A stretch of DNA of 44,146 bases from an uncultured SAR86 cluster bacterium (GTDB lineage: Bacteria; Pseudomonadota; Gammaproteobacteria; Magnimaribacterales; D2472): the NCBI GenBank assembly GCA_902517425.1, contig CABYCI010000006.1:1-44146 (forward strand), given 5' to 3'. The notes below the pieces were generated by a model. It did not search any database and had not been told where the DNA came from. It was given only the letters and a program-made list of their open reading frames with translations. Below, piece by piece: positions 1-8,675 of the stretch (within the stretch, counting starts at the first letter, position 1; every line of letters starts with the position of its first letter). The position numbers and the translations under genes are program-made.

Positions 1-4
1 TGAT

Positions 5-871
5 ATGGTTAAGTGGATACGGATGGATACAGAAACAGTTATATCATCTATTGATCTTTCATCAGAATGGGAAGAAATCAATCTTAATGAGAGTGATAAT
101 TACACAATATGGATAGGCCATTCAACTTTTTTAATAAAAATAGATGGAGTTACTATATTAACTGATCCGATTTTCTCTGAAAGAGCTTCACCTTTTAAAA
201 GCATTGGCCCAAAAAGATTAATTCCTCCATCAATAAATATCAATGATTTACCAAATATAGATTTCGTAACAGTTAGTCATAATCATTATGATCATTTGGA
301 TATACCTACACTAAAAAAACTCTCAAAATATAATCCAAATACAATTTTTTTAATCCCTTCAGGAGATTTAAACTTATTAAAGAGAAAAGGAATCAAAAAT
401 GCATTTGAATTTAAATGGTGGGAATCGTATAAAGAAAATGGTTTTATATTTACCTTTACTCCTGTTCAACATTGGTCCAAAAGGGGTCTCTTTGACAGAA
501 ATAAAAGCTTATGGGGCGGTTGGTATATAGAGCATGATAAATATTCTTTATATCATGCTGGAGATACCGGATATTCTTCAGACTTCATTGATACCAAAGA
601 AAGATTAGGACCACCTAAGTATGCTTTTATACCTATTGGTGCTTACGATCCAGAGTGGTTTATGTCAGAAAGTCATGTAAATCCTGAAGATGCTGTACAG
701 ATAATGATAGATCTCGAAGCAGAATATAGTTTTGGTATGCATTGGGGTACTTTTAAATTAACAGATGAAGATACATTAGAACCACCAGTAAGACTTAAAG
801 AGGCAGCAAAAGACGCTAATATCAAAAAATTCAAATCACTTGTACCAGGCCAAGTAGTAAGTCTTAACTAA
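5..871 (+). CDS. NAPE-PLD-like metallo-beta-lactamase-fold hydrolase, possibly 5'-partial
   Basis: This is a zinc-dependent hydrolase of the metallo-beta-lactamase fold, closest in motif order to the N-acyl-phosphatidylethanolamine phospholipase D/RomA group. Visible motifs are GHST at residues 38-41, TDP at 53-55, the metal-binding HNHYDH at 92-97, a histidine at 156, HAGDT at 184-188 and MHWGTF at 245-250. This set covers the whole catalytic domain. There is no signal peptide, so it is probably cytosolic or membrane-associated. The first ATG lies at the window edge with no in-frame stop before it, so the protein may start further upstream; a second Met is at residue 7. The fold is clear but the substrate (phospholipid or other) is not. 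Confidence 0.85.
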   Translation: MVKWIRMDTETVISSIDLSSEWEEINLNESDNYTIWIGHSTFLIKIDGVTILTDPIFSERASPFKSIGPKRLIPPSININDLPNIDFVTVSHNHYDHLDIPTLKKLSKYNPNTIFLIPSGDLNLLKRKGIKNAFEFKWWESYKENGFIFTFTPVQHWSKRGLFDRNKSLWGGWYIEHDKYSLYHAGDTGYSSDFIDTKERLGPPKYAFIPIGAYDPEWFMSESHVNPEDAVQIMIDLEAEYSFGMHWGTFKLTDEDTLEPPVRLKEAAKDANIKKFKSLVPGQVVSLN

Positions 872-918
872 TAGTAATTGTAATACTGATGTAATAAAAT
901 TTGCTTTTCAAATTGCAT

Positions 919-994
<76 letters not shown>

Positions 995-1015
995 TATTGT
1001 TAAGGCACCATAATT

Positions 1016-1264
1016 ATGAAAGTTACAATTGATATAAGTATGTACCCAAACAAAGATGAGTTTATAAAACCCATCGATGGATTTATTGAAATAATAAATA
1101 CTTACTCAGATATTAAGGTTATTACATACCCTACTAGTACCGTTATTCAAGGTGAATATGAATACACAATGAATGCCTTAAAAGAAACGATCACCAAAGC
1201 AAATGAAGAATATGGTATGGCGGTCTATGTGACTAAGATTATTCCAAATTATGAGGCTATTTAA
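1016..1264 (+). CDS. thiamine-binding-family (MTH1187/YkoF-like) small protein
   Basis: An 82-residue cytosolic protein resembling the MTH1187/YkoF thiamine-binding family, which has a ferredoxin-like fold and usually forms oligomers. The typical pattern is an N-terminal strand VTIDISMYP, then helix FIKPIDGFIEIIN, the strand pair KVITYPTSTVIQGEY, helix ALKETITKANEE and a last strand MAVYVTKII. Family members bind thiamine or hydroxymethylpyrimidine; no binding pocket can be assigned here. It lies 21 nt behind tRNA-Ala and has a weak AAGG upstream. Its TAA stop shares a TTAA with the stop of the small gene on the other strand. Confidence 0.7.
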   Translation: MKVTIDISMYPNKDEFIKPIDGFIEIINTYSDIKVITYPTSTVIQGEYEYTMNALKETITKANEEYGMAVYVTKIIPNYEAI

Positions 1265-1371
1265 TTAATTATTTCAAAATATCGAAAGATTGACCATAGA
1301 GAAAAATAGACAATGGCGCTAACTATAAGGCCAATAATCATAGTTGATAGTTTTGTTAAAGATTTTTTCAT
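1261..1371 (-). CDS. putative 36-residue single-pass membrane protein
   Basis: Reading the minus strand from ATG at 1371 gives 36 residues: a basic start MKKSLTKLST, one hydrophobic segment MIIGLIVSAIVYFSLW, then SIFRYFEIIN. This is the layout of a small membrane protein with a positive-inside N-terminus. Its stop shares the TTAA at 1261-1264 with the stop of the thiamine-binding gene, the same tail-to-tail arrangement as three well-supported gene pairs in this window, which argues that it is real. A TATAAG -10-like box lies just upstream of the start and there is no Shine-Dalgarno. The function is unknown, and such short ORFs can occur by chance. Confidence 0.4.
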   Translation of the reverse strand: MKKSLTKLSTMIIGLIVSAIVYFSLWSIFRYFEIIN

Positions 1372-1422
1372 ATTAATTACTTATAAAATATATCATTCAT
1401 TATATTGATACTTTGAAGAAAT

Positions 1423-1451
1423 TTTACTTTTTTATATATAAAAACTAATAT
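1423..1451 (+). promoter_or_regulatory. putative promoter for the 27-residue ORF (leaderless)
   Basis: TTTACT (1423-1428) and TAATAT (1446-1451) are separated by 17 nt, and a start six to seven nt downstream would fall on the ATG at 1458. The same -35 hexamer is used in front of the SOS gene at 42243. In such AT-rich sequence the match is only suggestive. Confidence 0.3.
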
Positions 1452-1457
1452 TAAAAA

Positions 1458-1541
1458 ATGAATAATTGGATAAGTTGGTTAATTTATTTGGGTTTTGCAA
1501 TCGGGATATTCTTTTTTGTTGTTAACCTTGCTTACAGTTAG
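1458..1541 (+). CDS. putative 27-residue membrane peptide
   Basis: ATG at 1458 opens 27 codons ending in TAG: MNNWISWL, then a hydrophobic stretch LIYLGFAIGIFFFVVNLAYS that can span the membrane once. It ends 5 nt before the convergent stop of the monooxygenase gene. It is divergent from the 36-residue ORF and 86 nt from it, so the two tiny membrane proteins share one intergenic promoter region. There is no Shine-Dalgarno; a promoter at leaderless distance is visible. The function is unknown. Confidence 0.35.
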   Translation: MNNWISWLIYLGFAIGIFFFVVNLAYS

Positions 1542-1546
1542 TCCTT

Positions 1547-2995
1547 TTATTCTTTTTGATTATAAAAATTCAAGTTGGAATCTTTTATAGAGAATAATCT
1601 AACAGCAAAAATATCTTTCAAATAATTTTGATAGTTTTTCCAAGGAGCTTTATTGCCCTGTTTGGGCATAAGATGAAGTCCTCTCTGTACATAACCAGAG
1701 GTAAAATCAATTAGGTCGTCATCTCCATAAGCTGCTTTATCATCGACAGGTACGCAACAATCAACACCTTTTTTATCCATTAATTTTATTAACCGACAAA
1801 CGTACTCGCATGTTAAGTCAGCCCTTAGCGTCCATGATGCATTCACATATCCAAATGAGAGAGCAAAATTAGGAACTCCACTTAACATCATGCCCTTATA
1901 GGTCAGTCTTTCATGAGCATTAATTTTTACGTTATCAAGAGTAACGTTTATATCGTTTAATGAATTTAGTTCGATGCCTGTCGCAGTTACAATTATGTCA
2001 GCCGATATTTTTTCTCCAGATTCAAGCAGTATGCCATCAGATATAAATTGTGATATCTGATCGGTAACAACAGAAGCCTTGTTATTTTTAATTGCTTTAA
2101 ATAAGTCACTATCTGGAACAAGGCACATTCTTTGATCCCATGGTTTATAAGAAGGTGAAAAATGTTTTTCAATATCATAATCATCCCCTAGCTCAACTCT
2201 TAATAAATCTAAAATAGTTCTCTTAATTTTTTCAGGAAATCTTCTTGCCAGAAAGAAGGTATAACTTTGCCATAGAATATTTTTCCATCTAATTAGAAAA
2301 TAAGTAACTTTTATTGGAAGAAACTTACGAAGGAACTTGTTAATACTATCTTCACTAGGTCTTGATATTACATAACTTGGTGATCTTTGAAGCATAACTA
2401 CATGCTCAGCCTTTTCTGCAATTGAAGGAACTAAAGTTATTGCAGTTGCGCCACTACCAATAACAATAATTTTTTTATTTGAATAATCTGTTTCTTCCTT
2501 CCAAAATTGTGGATGAATAATTTGGCCATTAAATTTATCATAGTCCTTAAATTCAGGCATATGAGGTTTTGAATAACTAAAATAACCACCACACAAAAAT
2601 AAAAAACTACATGTCATATTTATTTGTTGCCCATTATTTTGAATAATTAGCTCCCATGAAGATTTATCTGAGTTCCAGTTAGCAGAATTTACCTTATGAT
2701 CTAATAAAATATTTTCTCTTAATTTATTTTCATCCACTGTTTCGTTAAGATATTCAAGTATAGAAGGACCATCAGCAATTGATTTATCATGAATCCATGG
2801 CTTAAACCTAAATCCAAGTGTGTGCATATCAGAATCAGATCTAATTCCGGGATATTTAAAAAGATCCCATGTTCCGCCAAGATTTTCTCTACCTTCTAGT
2901 ATTGAAAATGATTTATTAGGACAACTTTTTTTCAGATTATAACCAGCAGCAATACCTGATATTCCAGCCCCAATAACTATTACATCTTTATGCAT
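1547..2995 (-). CDS. flavin-containing / Baeyer-Villiger-type monooxygenase
   Basis: A 482-residue flavoprotein monooxygenase expected to use FAD, NADPH and O2 to oxygenate ketones or soft nucleophiles. The FAD-binding dinucleotide motif GAGISG is at residues 9-14, followed by GGTWDLFKYPGIRSD, typical of class B monooxygenases. The Baeyer-Villiger fingerprint F-x-G-x3-H-x3-W is at 155-165 (FNGQIIHPQFW). The NADPH-binding GSGATA is at 180-185 and a TATGIE motif lies towards the C-terminus. There is no signal peptide, so it should be cytosolic. It is a single gene divergent from the SGNH hydrolase gene. The substrate is unknown; marine relatives are often annotated for cyclic ketone or hydrocarbon oxidation. 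Confidence 0.88.
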   Translation of the reverse strand: MHKDVIVIGAGISGIAAGYNLKKSCPNKSFSILEGRENLGGTWDLFKYPGIRSDSDMHTLGFRFKPWIHDKSIADGPSILEYLNETVDENKLRENILLDHKVNSANWNSDKSSWELIIQNNGQQINMTCSFLFLCGGYFSYSKPHMPEFKDYDKFNGQIIHPQFWKEETDYSNKKIIVIGSGATAITLVPSIAEKAEHVVMLQRSPSYVISRPSEDSINKFLRKFLPIKVTYFLIRWKNILWQSYTFFLARRFPEKIKRTILDLLRVELGDDYDIEKHFSPSYKPWDQRMCLVPDSDLFKAIKNNKASVVTDQISQFISDGILLESGEKISADIIVTATGIELNSLNDINVTLDNVKINAHERLTYKGMMLSGVPNFALSFGYVNASWTLRADLTCEYVCRLIKLMDKKGVDCCVPVDDKAAYGDDDLIDFTSGYVQRGLHLMPKQGNKAPWKNYQNYLKDIFAVRLFSIKDSNLNFYNQKE

Positions 2996-3044
2996 TTTAT
3001 TTATTAATTATCACATTGATTATTTGATAGGTTAAAATTCTACT

Positions 3045-3827
3045 ATGAAACTAGCTTTTATAATCATTTTAATTTATTCAAATGCCATTTTTACATCTGA
3101 TGTGACTGTAAATGAATTAAAAAACAAATCACCTGAAAGAGTTCTCTATATTGGTAATAGTTACTTATATTATAACGACAGTCTCCATAATCACGTTAGA
3201 CGGATGCTAGAAGAGAGTTATGGACGAGAATTTGATACAGGAAACTATAAGTCAGTTACTATTAGCGGATCAAGAATGTCTCATCATAATATTGACCATT
3301 CTCTTGATCATAAAAATCTTGGTGCAGAAAAACCTTTTGAGCTTGTAATTCTTCAAGGAGGCAGTGGTGAAACTAACTCTATAGAAGAAAGAAATATTTT
3401 TGCACAAGAAGTTAATGTTATGGTTGATAAAATTCACAATAAAGGTGCTGAAGCTGCTCTTTATATGATTCATGCTTATGTTGAGCCACATGAAGATACT
3501 AGTCCAGATATGATTAAAAATATCAAAAAGATGTATATTGATACAGCTAATAATAATAATATTTTGGTAATACCAGTTGCCATAGCGTTTGAAAATGCTT
3601 ACATAGAAAAACCTAAAATTAAATTGCATAAACACTATGATGGCACTCATCCAAGTTTACTCGGTACCTATTTAGCAGCTGCTGTAGTATTTTCAAGTAT
3701 TACTCAAAAGTCGCCAAAAAATATTGAATATAATTATTATGATGCTATAGGAGATTTAGATATAGAATTTCTTCAAAAAATAGCTCATGAGACCGTTGAA
3801 GATTTCTATAGCATCAATTTAAAGTAA
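3045..3827 (+). CDS. secreted SGNH/GDSL-type hydrolase
   Basis: A 260-residue protein with an N-terminal signal sequence (MKLAFIIILIYSNAIFTS). SGNH esterase blocks are recognisable: block I GNSY at 37-40 with nucleophile S39, a QGGSGETNS segment near 104-112 in the place of the later oxyanion-hole block, and the catalytic pair D199 and H202 in DGTHPS. The enzyme is probably a periplasmic esterase, lipase or carbohydrate deacetylase. A TAAAAT box at 3033-3038 lies exactly one promoter distance from the ATG and no Shine-Dalgarno is seen, so the transcript may be leaderless. The substrate cannot be inferred. Confidence 0.8.
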   Translation: MKLAFIIILIYSNAIFTSDVTVNELKNKSPERVLYIGNSYLYYNDSLHNHVRRMLEESYGREFDTGNYKSVTISGSRMSHHNIDHSLDHKNLGAEKPFELVILQGGSGETNSIEERNIFAQEVNVMVDKIHNKGAEAALYMIHAYVEPHEDTSPDMIKNIKKMYIDTANNNNILVIPVAIAFENAYIEKPKIKLHKHYDGTHPSLLGTYLAAAVVFSSITQKSPKNIEYNYYDAIGDLDIEFLQKIAHETVEDFYSINLK

Positions 3828-4017
3828 GAAAAATCTTTCTAGTTGCTTTTGGAAAACAAAAGTTCTTGATATACCAATTTTTAAACCTTCATTTGCAGGT
3901 TATTCTCTATAAAAAGTAATGAGAATTAATATAAAAATCGCTCGCTTTATGTTCATATTTAGTTCATTATTTTATAAAAAATTTCTACATATATTTAATT
4001 TCTTATATACATTAACC

Positions 4018-4022
4018 AAGGA
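4018..4022 (+). promoter_or_regulatory. Shine-Dalgarno that fixes the receptor start at 4030
   Basis: AAGGA lies 7 nt before ATG 4030. The upstream in-frame ATG at 3919 has no such site and would place a 37-residue hydrophobic/basic extension before a normal signal peptide. The start at 4030 is therefore preferred. Confidence 0.7.
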
Positions 4023-4029
4023 AAACCCT

Positions 4030-6750
4030 ATGAAAAGAAACATTATTGGACTACTCGTCCTACCATTTATGTTGTCACTAAATATTAGCGGACAAGAAAC
4101 TCCCAACAACGAAATAGAAGAAATAGTAGTAACTGGATCAAATATCCAAAGAACTGGCTATTCTGCTATATCACCTGTTCAAGTTAAGAATCGAGATGAA
4201 ATGCTTGCAGAGGGAGCTAAAACAATAACTGATTTTGCTATTAATTTGCCTGTAAACATCGGTTCTGAGTTTCAAACTGAATCAGGTGATTTAATTGGTA
4301 CCGCTCAGTTTAATCTACGTGGGCTAGGTCTTGGCTCTACATTGACCCTTATCAATGGGAGAAGAGGCGGTATTTCAACAGTTGCTGATGGTGGTGGTAA
4401 TCAATTTTTTGATATTAATCAGCTTCCTATGTCTATGATTGAGAGAGTAGAATTTCTTACAGATGGCGCCTCAGCTGTATATGGTTCACAAGCAGTTGCT
4501 GGGGTTGCAAATATTATTACTCGTAGTAATTTTGAAGGTTTAGAATTTACCATTGATAGTCAAAGTTCAGATGGACCTGGAATAGATCAACATCAAATTG
4601 GTTTTGCATTTGGCTCATCAGCTAACGGACCTACAAAAGTTAATATCTTCGGTGGCTACACAAAAAGAAATAGAGCAGATCGTTCAGATTTTGATTTTAT
4701 TAATGAACGAGTCCTCGGTAATGGTGTTCCTTCAGCATCTAGAACTTTATCAGCTTTTGGAGCTCCAGGAACTTATCGTGCAGTTAACGCAGATGGTACT
4801 GCAGGAACTGGTGGTAATTTCCCTGATCCTGATTGTGAGGCAGCGGGCGGGATTCTTAAGGCACCTTTCTGTAGATTTAGTTTTGCTGATCAGGTTTCTG
4901 TAATACCTGAAGAATCAAGATTACAAATATTTTCTGAAGCTACTCACGAAGTTAGCGATACAGTAACAGTTTTTGTAGAATCAAGTTATTCTTCTAATAA
5001 AATTTCTAGAACTTTAGGGCCATATTTATTCAAGCATGGAACTTTGAAATCAGGAAGAATGTTTATTCCTGGAAGTCACCCATTTAACTTTTTTGTTAAT
5101 AACAGTGATGGCGGTATTGAGTATATCGGTCCTGAAAATTGGGATAATGCAATTCATACTGGTGCAGATCTTGAGTTACGTGGTAGACCATTTGGTGAGG
5201 AATACAATGGTGGTAGAGGCCCAGCAGATCTTGAAATTGATCTTGCTTACTTAAGAATGCTAAGTGGAATAAAAGCTGATTTATCAGACCAATGGAGCGT
5301 TGAGGCTTCTTATATGTTCTCACGTTCTGAGAGAGATCAAACAAGACCTTTTAATTATATTAAAAGTGTTGTGAATGGTAGTTTGTTAAATGGTACTTGG
5401 AATCCATTTGGAACTCGTTTAGCAAACCCTTCACTCGTTTCTCCAAAAGATGGAACTAGTGTTGCAGCTAACTCCGATGATGTATCTAACAGTCTTTGGA
5501 CTTTAAATGTAAATGCATCAACAGCAAAGCAAGAAGTCACCGAAATTAAATTTGTTGGTGAGCTTGGCGCTCTAGCTGGTGGAAACATAGGTGTTGCTGC
5601 TGGAATACAACATCGAACAGAATCATTCAATTATTCGCCTGATCCATTAGATGAATCTGGGCTAGGAAATGCCCCAGATTCTCCAATAGCTGGCGGTCAA
5701 GATGTTGATGCGTTATTTATTGAAGGAATTTTACCTGTTAGTGATGCGCTAGAAGTTCAAGCAGCTGTAAGATACGAGGATTATGGGACTGTTGATACAA
5801 CTGATCCAAAACTTGCGATGCGTTATCAGGTTTCAGATAGTATAGGCATTCGTGGAAGCTGGGGATCTTCATTTCAAGCTCCCTCAGTTCGCCAGATGAG
5901 TGTTTCAAGTCAGTCATCAATTATTGATGATCCTGCATCTTTAAACCCAATAACCGGTCAATTAGAGTGTGTAAACAGAGATGTTACCAATATAGCTATT
6001 GTGACTACACAAGGAGGCGACTCGCTTAAGCCTCAAAGTTCTGATTCATTAACACTTGGCATAGTTATGGAAGTTAACGAAACAGATATCAGTCTAGATT
6101 ATTGGAGTTTTGATTATACTGATCTTATAACTTCAGATGAAGGAGCTCAGGCAATATTAGCTAATGACTGTAACGATGGCATTATTAACGATTCAAGAAT
6201 ACGTCGTCGTCCAGATGGAACTGTGGCAGAAATCACCTCAGAATTTATTAACACTGGTTCTGTGAAAACTAATGGTCTTGATATAGCTTTAGCACATTCA
6301 TTGGATTCAACCAAACTTTTTGATGTTGTAAACTTTAATTTTGCAGCTACTTATATAAATGAGTTTGAGGTCAAAACCAATAGTGCCGCAGCTACATTTG
6401 ATGGAGCAGGTTCAAGAAACTTTAAAAATCAATTCCGTTCAATGCCAAAAATTAGAGGTAATCTAGGCGTAACTTTTGAAAAAGGAGCTCACACTGTAAG
6501 CACACAACTTAGATACATTGATGATTATGAAAATGATCAATCAAATACAACTATCGATAGCTTAGTAACATTGGATGGTCAATATTCAACACAACTTTTC
6601 AATGATAACGCTCAACTTTCTATAGGTATTAAAAATATTATGGATGAAGATCCTCCAAGTCTTGGAGCCAATGTTCGTCCAGGATATGATAATGTTATGC
6701 ATAACGTTTTAGGACGAACTGTCTATATGTCACTTAATCATTCGTTTTAA
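4030..6750 (+). CDS. TonB-dependent outer-membrane receptor 1
   Basis: A 906-residue outer-membrane, energy-coupled transporter. With the start at 4030 it has a signal peptide (MKRNIIGLLVLPFMLSLNISGQ), a TonB box and plug start EIEEIVVTGSNIQ at about 28-40, a plug with NLRGLGLGSTLTLINGRRGG and a FLTDGASAVYGSQAVAGVANIITR motif, and then a 22-strand-type barrel. It ends in an aromatic residue (MSLNHSF) as BAM substrates do. The plug wording is that of the large receptor group common in marine gammaproteobacteria and Caulobacter, which take up oligosaccharides, peptides or other organics as well as siderophores. No substrate-specific neighbour is obvious. The gene is monocistronic and ends at a strong terminator. 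Confidence 0.93.
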   Translation: MKRNIIGLLVLPFMLSLNISGQETPNNEIEEIVVTGSNIQRTGYSAISPVQVKNRDEMLAEGAKTITDFAINLPVNIGSEFQTESGDLIGTAQFNLRGLGLGSTLTLINGRRGGISTVADGGGNQFFDINQLPMSMIERVEFLTDGASAVYGSQAVAGVANIITRSNFEGLEFTIDSQSSDGPGIDQHQIGFAFGSSANGPTKVNIFGGYTKRNRADRSDFDFINERVLGNGVPSASRTLSAFGAPGTYRAVNADGTAGTGGNFPDPDCEAAGGILKAPFCRFSFADQVSVIPEESRLQIFSEATHEVSDTVTVFVESSYSSNKISRTLGPYLFKHGTLKSGRMFIPGSHPFNFFVNNSDGGIEYIGPENWDNAIHTGADLELRGRPFGEEYNGGRGPADLEIDLAYLRMLSGIKADLSDQWSVEASYMFSRSERDQTRPFNYIKSVVNGSLLNGTWNPFGTRLANPSLVSPKDGTSVAANSDDVSNSLWTLNVNASTAKQEVTEIKFVGELGALAGGNIGVAAGIQHRTESFNYSPDPLDESGLGNAPDSPIAGGQDVDALFIEGILPVSDALEVQAAVRYEDYGTVDTTDPKLAMRYQVSDSIGIRGSWGSSFQAPSVRQMSVSSQSSIIDDPASLNPITGQLECVNRDVTNIAIVTTQGGDSLKPQSSDSLTLGIVMEVNETDISLDYWSFDYTDLITSDEGAQAILANDCNDGIINDSRIRRRPDGTVAEITSEFINTGSVKTNGLDIALAHSLDSTKLFDVVNFNFAATYINEFEVKTNSAAATFDGAGSRNFKNQFRSMPKIRGNLGVTFEKGAHTVSTQLRYIDDYENDQSNTTIDSLVTLDGQYSTQLFNDNAQLSIGIKNIMDEDPPSLGANVRPGYDNVMHNVLGRTVYMSLNHSF

Positions 6751-6769
6751 GAGATATTAGATTTAAATT

Positions 6770-6797
6770 AAAAAAGGGCGTTTTACGCCCTTTTTTA
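6770..6797 (+). terminator. rho-independent terminator after receptor 1
   Basis: The stem AAAAAAGGGCG/CGCCCTTTTTT has a TTTA-type loop and ends in a T-run, 20 nt after the receptor stop. It is symmetric enough to work for the convergent PAN-like gene as well. Confidence 0.85.
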
Positions 6798-6827
6798 ATA
6801 GCAACTTAGATTTTTCTAGATTTTGAA

Positions 6828-7115
6828 CTAACTAGATACTCCAGAAACTGCATTAGAATCCTCTTTTGTGCTTCTAACTTTTTTATATAAAGTACATTTC
6901 TTTTTCTTTGCTATATATGTAAATCCTTCTACATTTGTTGGTGAGATTGCATTTTTTGATTCAGCGAACTCTTCACATTTGTTTACTGAAGAAAACTTAG
7001 ATGAGCTTTTTGATGTATATATTTTTCCATTTATAGCCATCCCATCTTTTAGATCAAAATCTGCAGAGCTGTATAAAGGTAAAATAAAGATTGTAGTAAT
7101 TAATAATTTTTTCAT
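6828..7115 (-). CDS. small secreted PAN/Apple-like protein
   Basis: A 95-residue protein with a signal peptide (MKKLLITTIFILPLYSSA). The mature part of about 77 residues has the pattern of a minimal PAN/Apple domain: FDLKDGMAINGKIY, then NKCEEFAESK, GFTYIAKKKKCTLYKKV and a terminal AVSGVSS. The two cysteines of the mature chain, CEEF and KCTLY, sit where bacterial PAN_4-type domains have their disulfide partners. Such domains bind proteins or glycans. The prediction is periplasmic or surface exposed. It is convergent with receptor 1 and shares its terminator region. The family call rests on pattern only. Confidence 0.6.
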   Translation of the reverse strand: MKKLLITTIFILPLYSSADFDLKDGMAINGKIYTSKSSSKFSSVNKCEEFAESKNAISPTNVEGFTYIAKKKKCTLYKKVRSTKEDSNAVSGVSS

Positions 7116-7199
7116 AGTAATAGGGGTTAGAAATTAAGTGCATAATATATACCTATTTCGAGCTTATTGTATTAACAATTAGTGAACTTAATATACTAA

Positions 7200-7215
7200 T
7201 CTTATATATATAAGA
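7200..7215. repeat. 16-bp perfect palindrome in the 7116-7247 gap
   Basis: TCTTATATATATAAGA is its own reverse complement. It lies between the lyase stop and the PAN-like gene start, both on the minus strand, and could be an operator or a weak AT hairpin. The same gap holds the inverted repeat ATTGT-ATTA-ACAAT at 7166-7179. No function can be assigned. Confidence 0.3.
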
Positions 7216-7247
7216 CATACATATTTTATGAATTTTTATGAGAGTAA

Positions 7248-8614
7248 TTATTTAGATCTTTTGAGTTCTATTTCTTTGACTATTATTTGCGCTTGTTCAG
7301 CAGCTAGACCTATATAGGTTTCAGGATCAAGAATATCTTTCAAAGTATTTTCTGTAATATTCTGATTCACGATTTTATTATTTAATGCTGCATCTTTTAA
7401 TGAAATATTATTATTAAGGGCATATTTTGCAATGTCATGCATTAAGTCATTAGCAGTATCTTTTCCTATTTTATCGGCAAGATAAAAAGTTAATCTCTGA
7501 GATAGTATTAGCCCATTAGTTATTTCAAGGTTTTCCCTCATTTTTTCCTTATTTACTTTTAGTTCTTTTAGAAGAGGCTTCGCTCTATTAATCATCTTTT
7601 CTGATTCAACAGATATCATCTTGAGTTCATCATCACTTTTTTGCCCATCTCTTTCAAAGCTATTGATCATGTCATCGAGGACTATTTCGGATAATCTGGG
7701 TATAACTCTTGAAAACTCTATCAGATCACCTGGACCTCTAGGATTCTTTTTTTGAGGCATCGTACTGCTTCCTACAGATCTATTTCCAAGATATTCTTCT
7801 GTTTCACCAAGCTCTGTCATTTGCAATAAGGTAAGTTCATTACCAACTCTTCCAAACGACTTAGATATTATGGCTAAGGTAAGTGCATATTCTGCAAATA
7901 CATCTCTAATACCATGCCAATCATCTTTAGACGGATCATCTAAACCAAGGTTTCTCATCATTAAGGATTCTGTTTTAATTGCATTATCACCAAGGCCTAA
8001 ATAAGAACCAACGGCGCCTTTAAGTATTCCAGATTTTTTAATTTTTGATTGAACATGTTCAAGTCTTTCTATGTTTCTTCTATTTTCAGCTAACCAGGTA
8101 CTGGTTTTTTTTTTCCAAAAGTTATGGGAAGAGCGTGCTGACCTAAGGTTCTTCCAGGCATATATGTATATAGGTTATCTTTGGTGAATGTTATTAGATA
8201 ATCTTCAATTTCAAGTAAATCATCTATGAGCAAATCTATTGAATCATCAATTTGCAAAACCAAAACTGTGTCCCAAATATCGACTGTTGTAGCGCCATAA
8301 TGTAAATACTCAGATGCGTTATTATCTATTGATCTTTTCCAGACGTTTAATCTTGCAACTAAAGTATGCCTAACAAGACTTTGCTCCTTATCGACGTCCT
8401 TTTGTTTAAGATATTTAACATCTGCTTTTGAGCTAATTTCATCTGCAGCCCATTGTGGGATAATTTCTAGCTCTGCTTGTGCTTGTGCCAGAGCAGCTTC
8501 AACATCCATAAAAAGCTGATTCCTATATTGAGATTTAAAAACATCAGCAACTTGATTTTCAGAAAAAGAAAACAAACATAGAGAAAAAGAAAATGTTAAT
8601 AGAATATTTTTCAT
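7248..8614 (-). pseudogene. exported fumarase/aspartase-superfamily lyase (PcaB/adenylosuccinate-lyase-like), frameshifted
   Basis: One gene read in two frames. The upstream part (ATG 8614, or 8641 upstream, to a TAG at 8090-8092) has a signal peptide MKNILLTFSFSLCLFSFS. It continues with the PcaB-like N-terminus MDVEAALAQAQAELEIIP, the superfamily motif YLHYGATTVDIWDT and GRTLGQHALPITFG. Directly after this is a run of ten A (minus strand; 8105-8114). A shift there continues as TSTWLAENRRNIERL and runs in frame through GSSTMPQKKNP, the catalytic serine loop, to 7248. Joined length is about 450-460 residues, normal for the family. The active enzyme would perform an elimination or cycloisomerisation, but a secretory signal is unusual. 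The break may be a pseudogene mutation, a sequence error or slippage. Confidence 0.8.
8105..8114 (-). other. A10 run at the lyase frameshift
   Basis: Ten consecutive A on the coding strand after codon GGA. The observed frame ends 11 nt beyond the run with TAG. Eight or eleven A would restore the conserved frame. A -1 ribosomal slip on A-AAA-AAA or transcript slippage adding one A would have the same effect. Confidence 0.8.
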
Positions 8615-8675
8615 CCAATTATTATATGGGTTATGATTCATTTAGATAGGTGATAACTTTATTTAGAAGTAATTT

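Noticed and set aside
3846..3862. CTTTTG-GAAAA-CAAAAG hairpin after the SGNH gene as a terminator
   Set aside because: The six-bp AT-rich stem without a T-run is too weak to call.
3919..4029. Longer N-terminus of receptor 1 from ATG 3919
   Set aside because: There is no ribosome site there, and the extension would bury a normal signal peptide; ATG 4030 has AAGGA at the right distance.
6868..7137. 89-codon plus-strand ORF opposite the PAN-like gene
   Set aside because: It is antisense to a gene with a clear signal peptide and domain pattern; its own translation has no coherent features.
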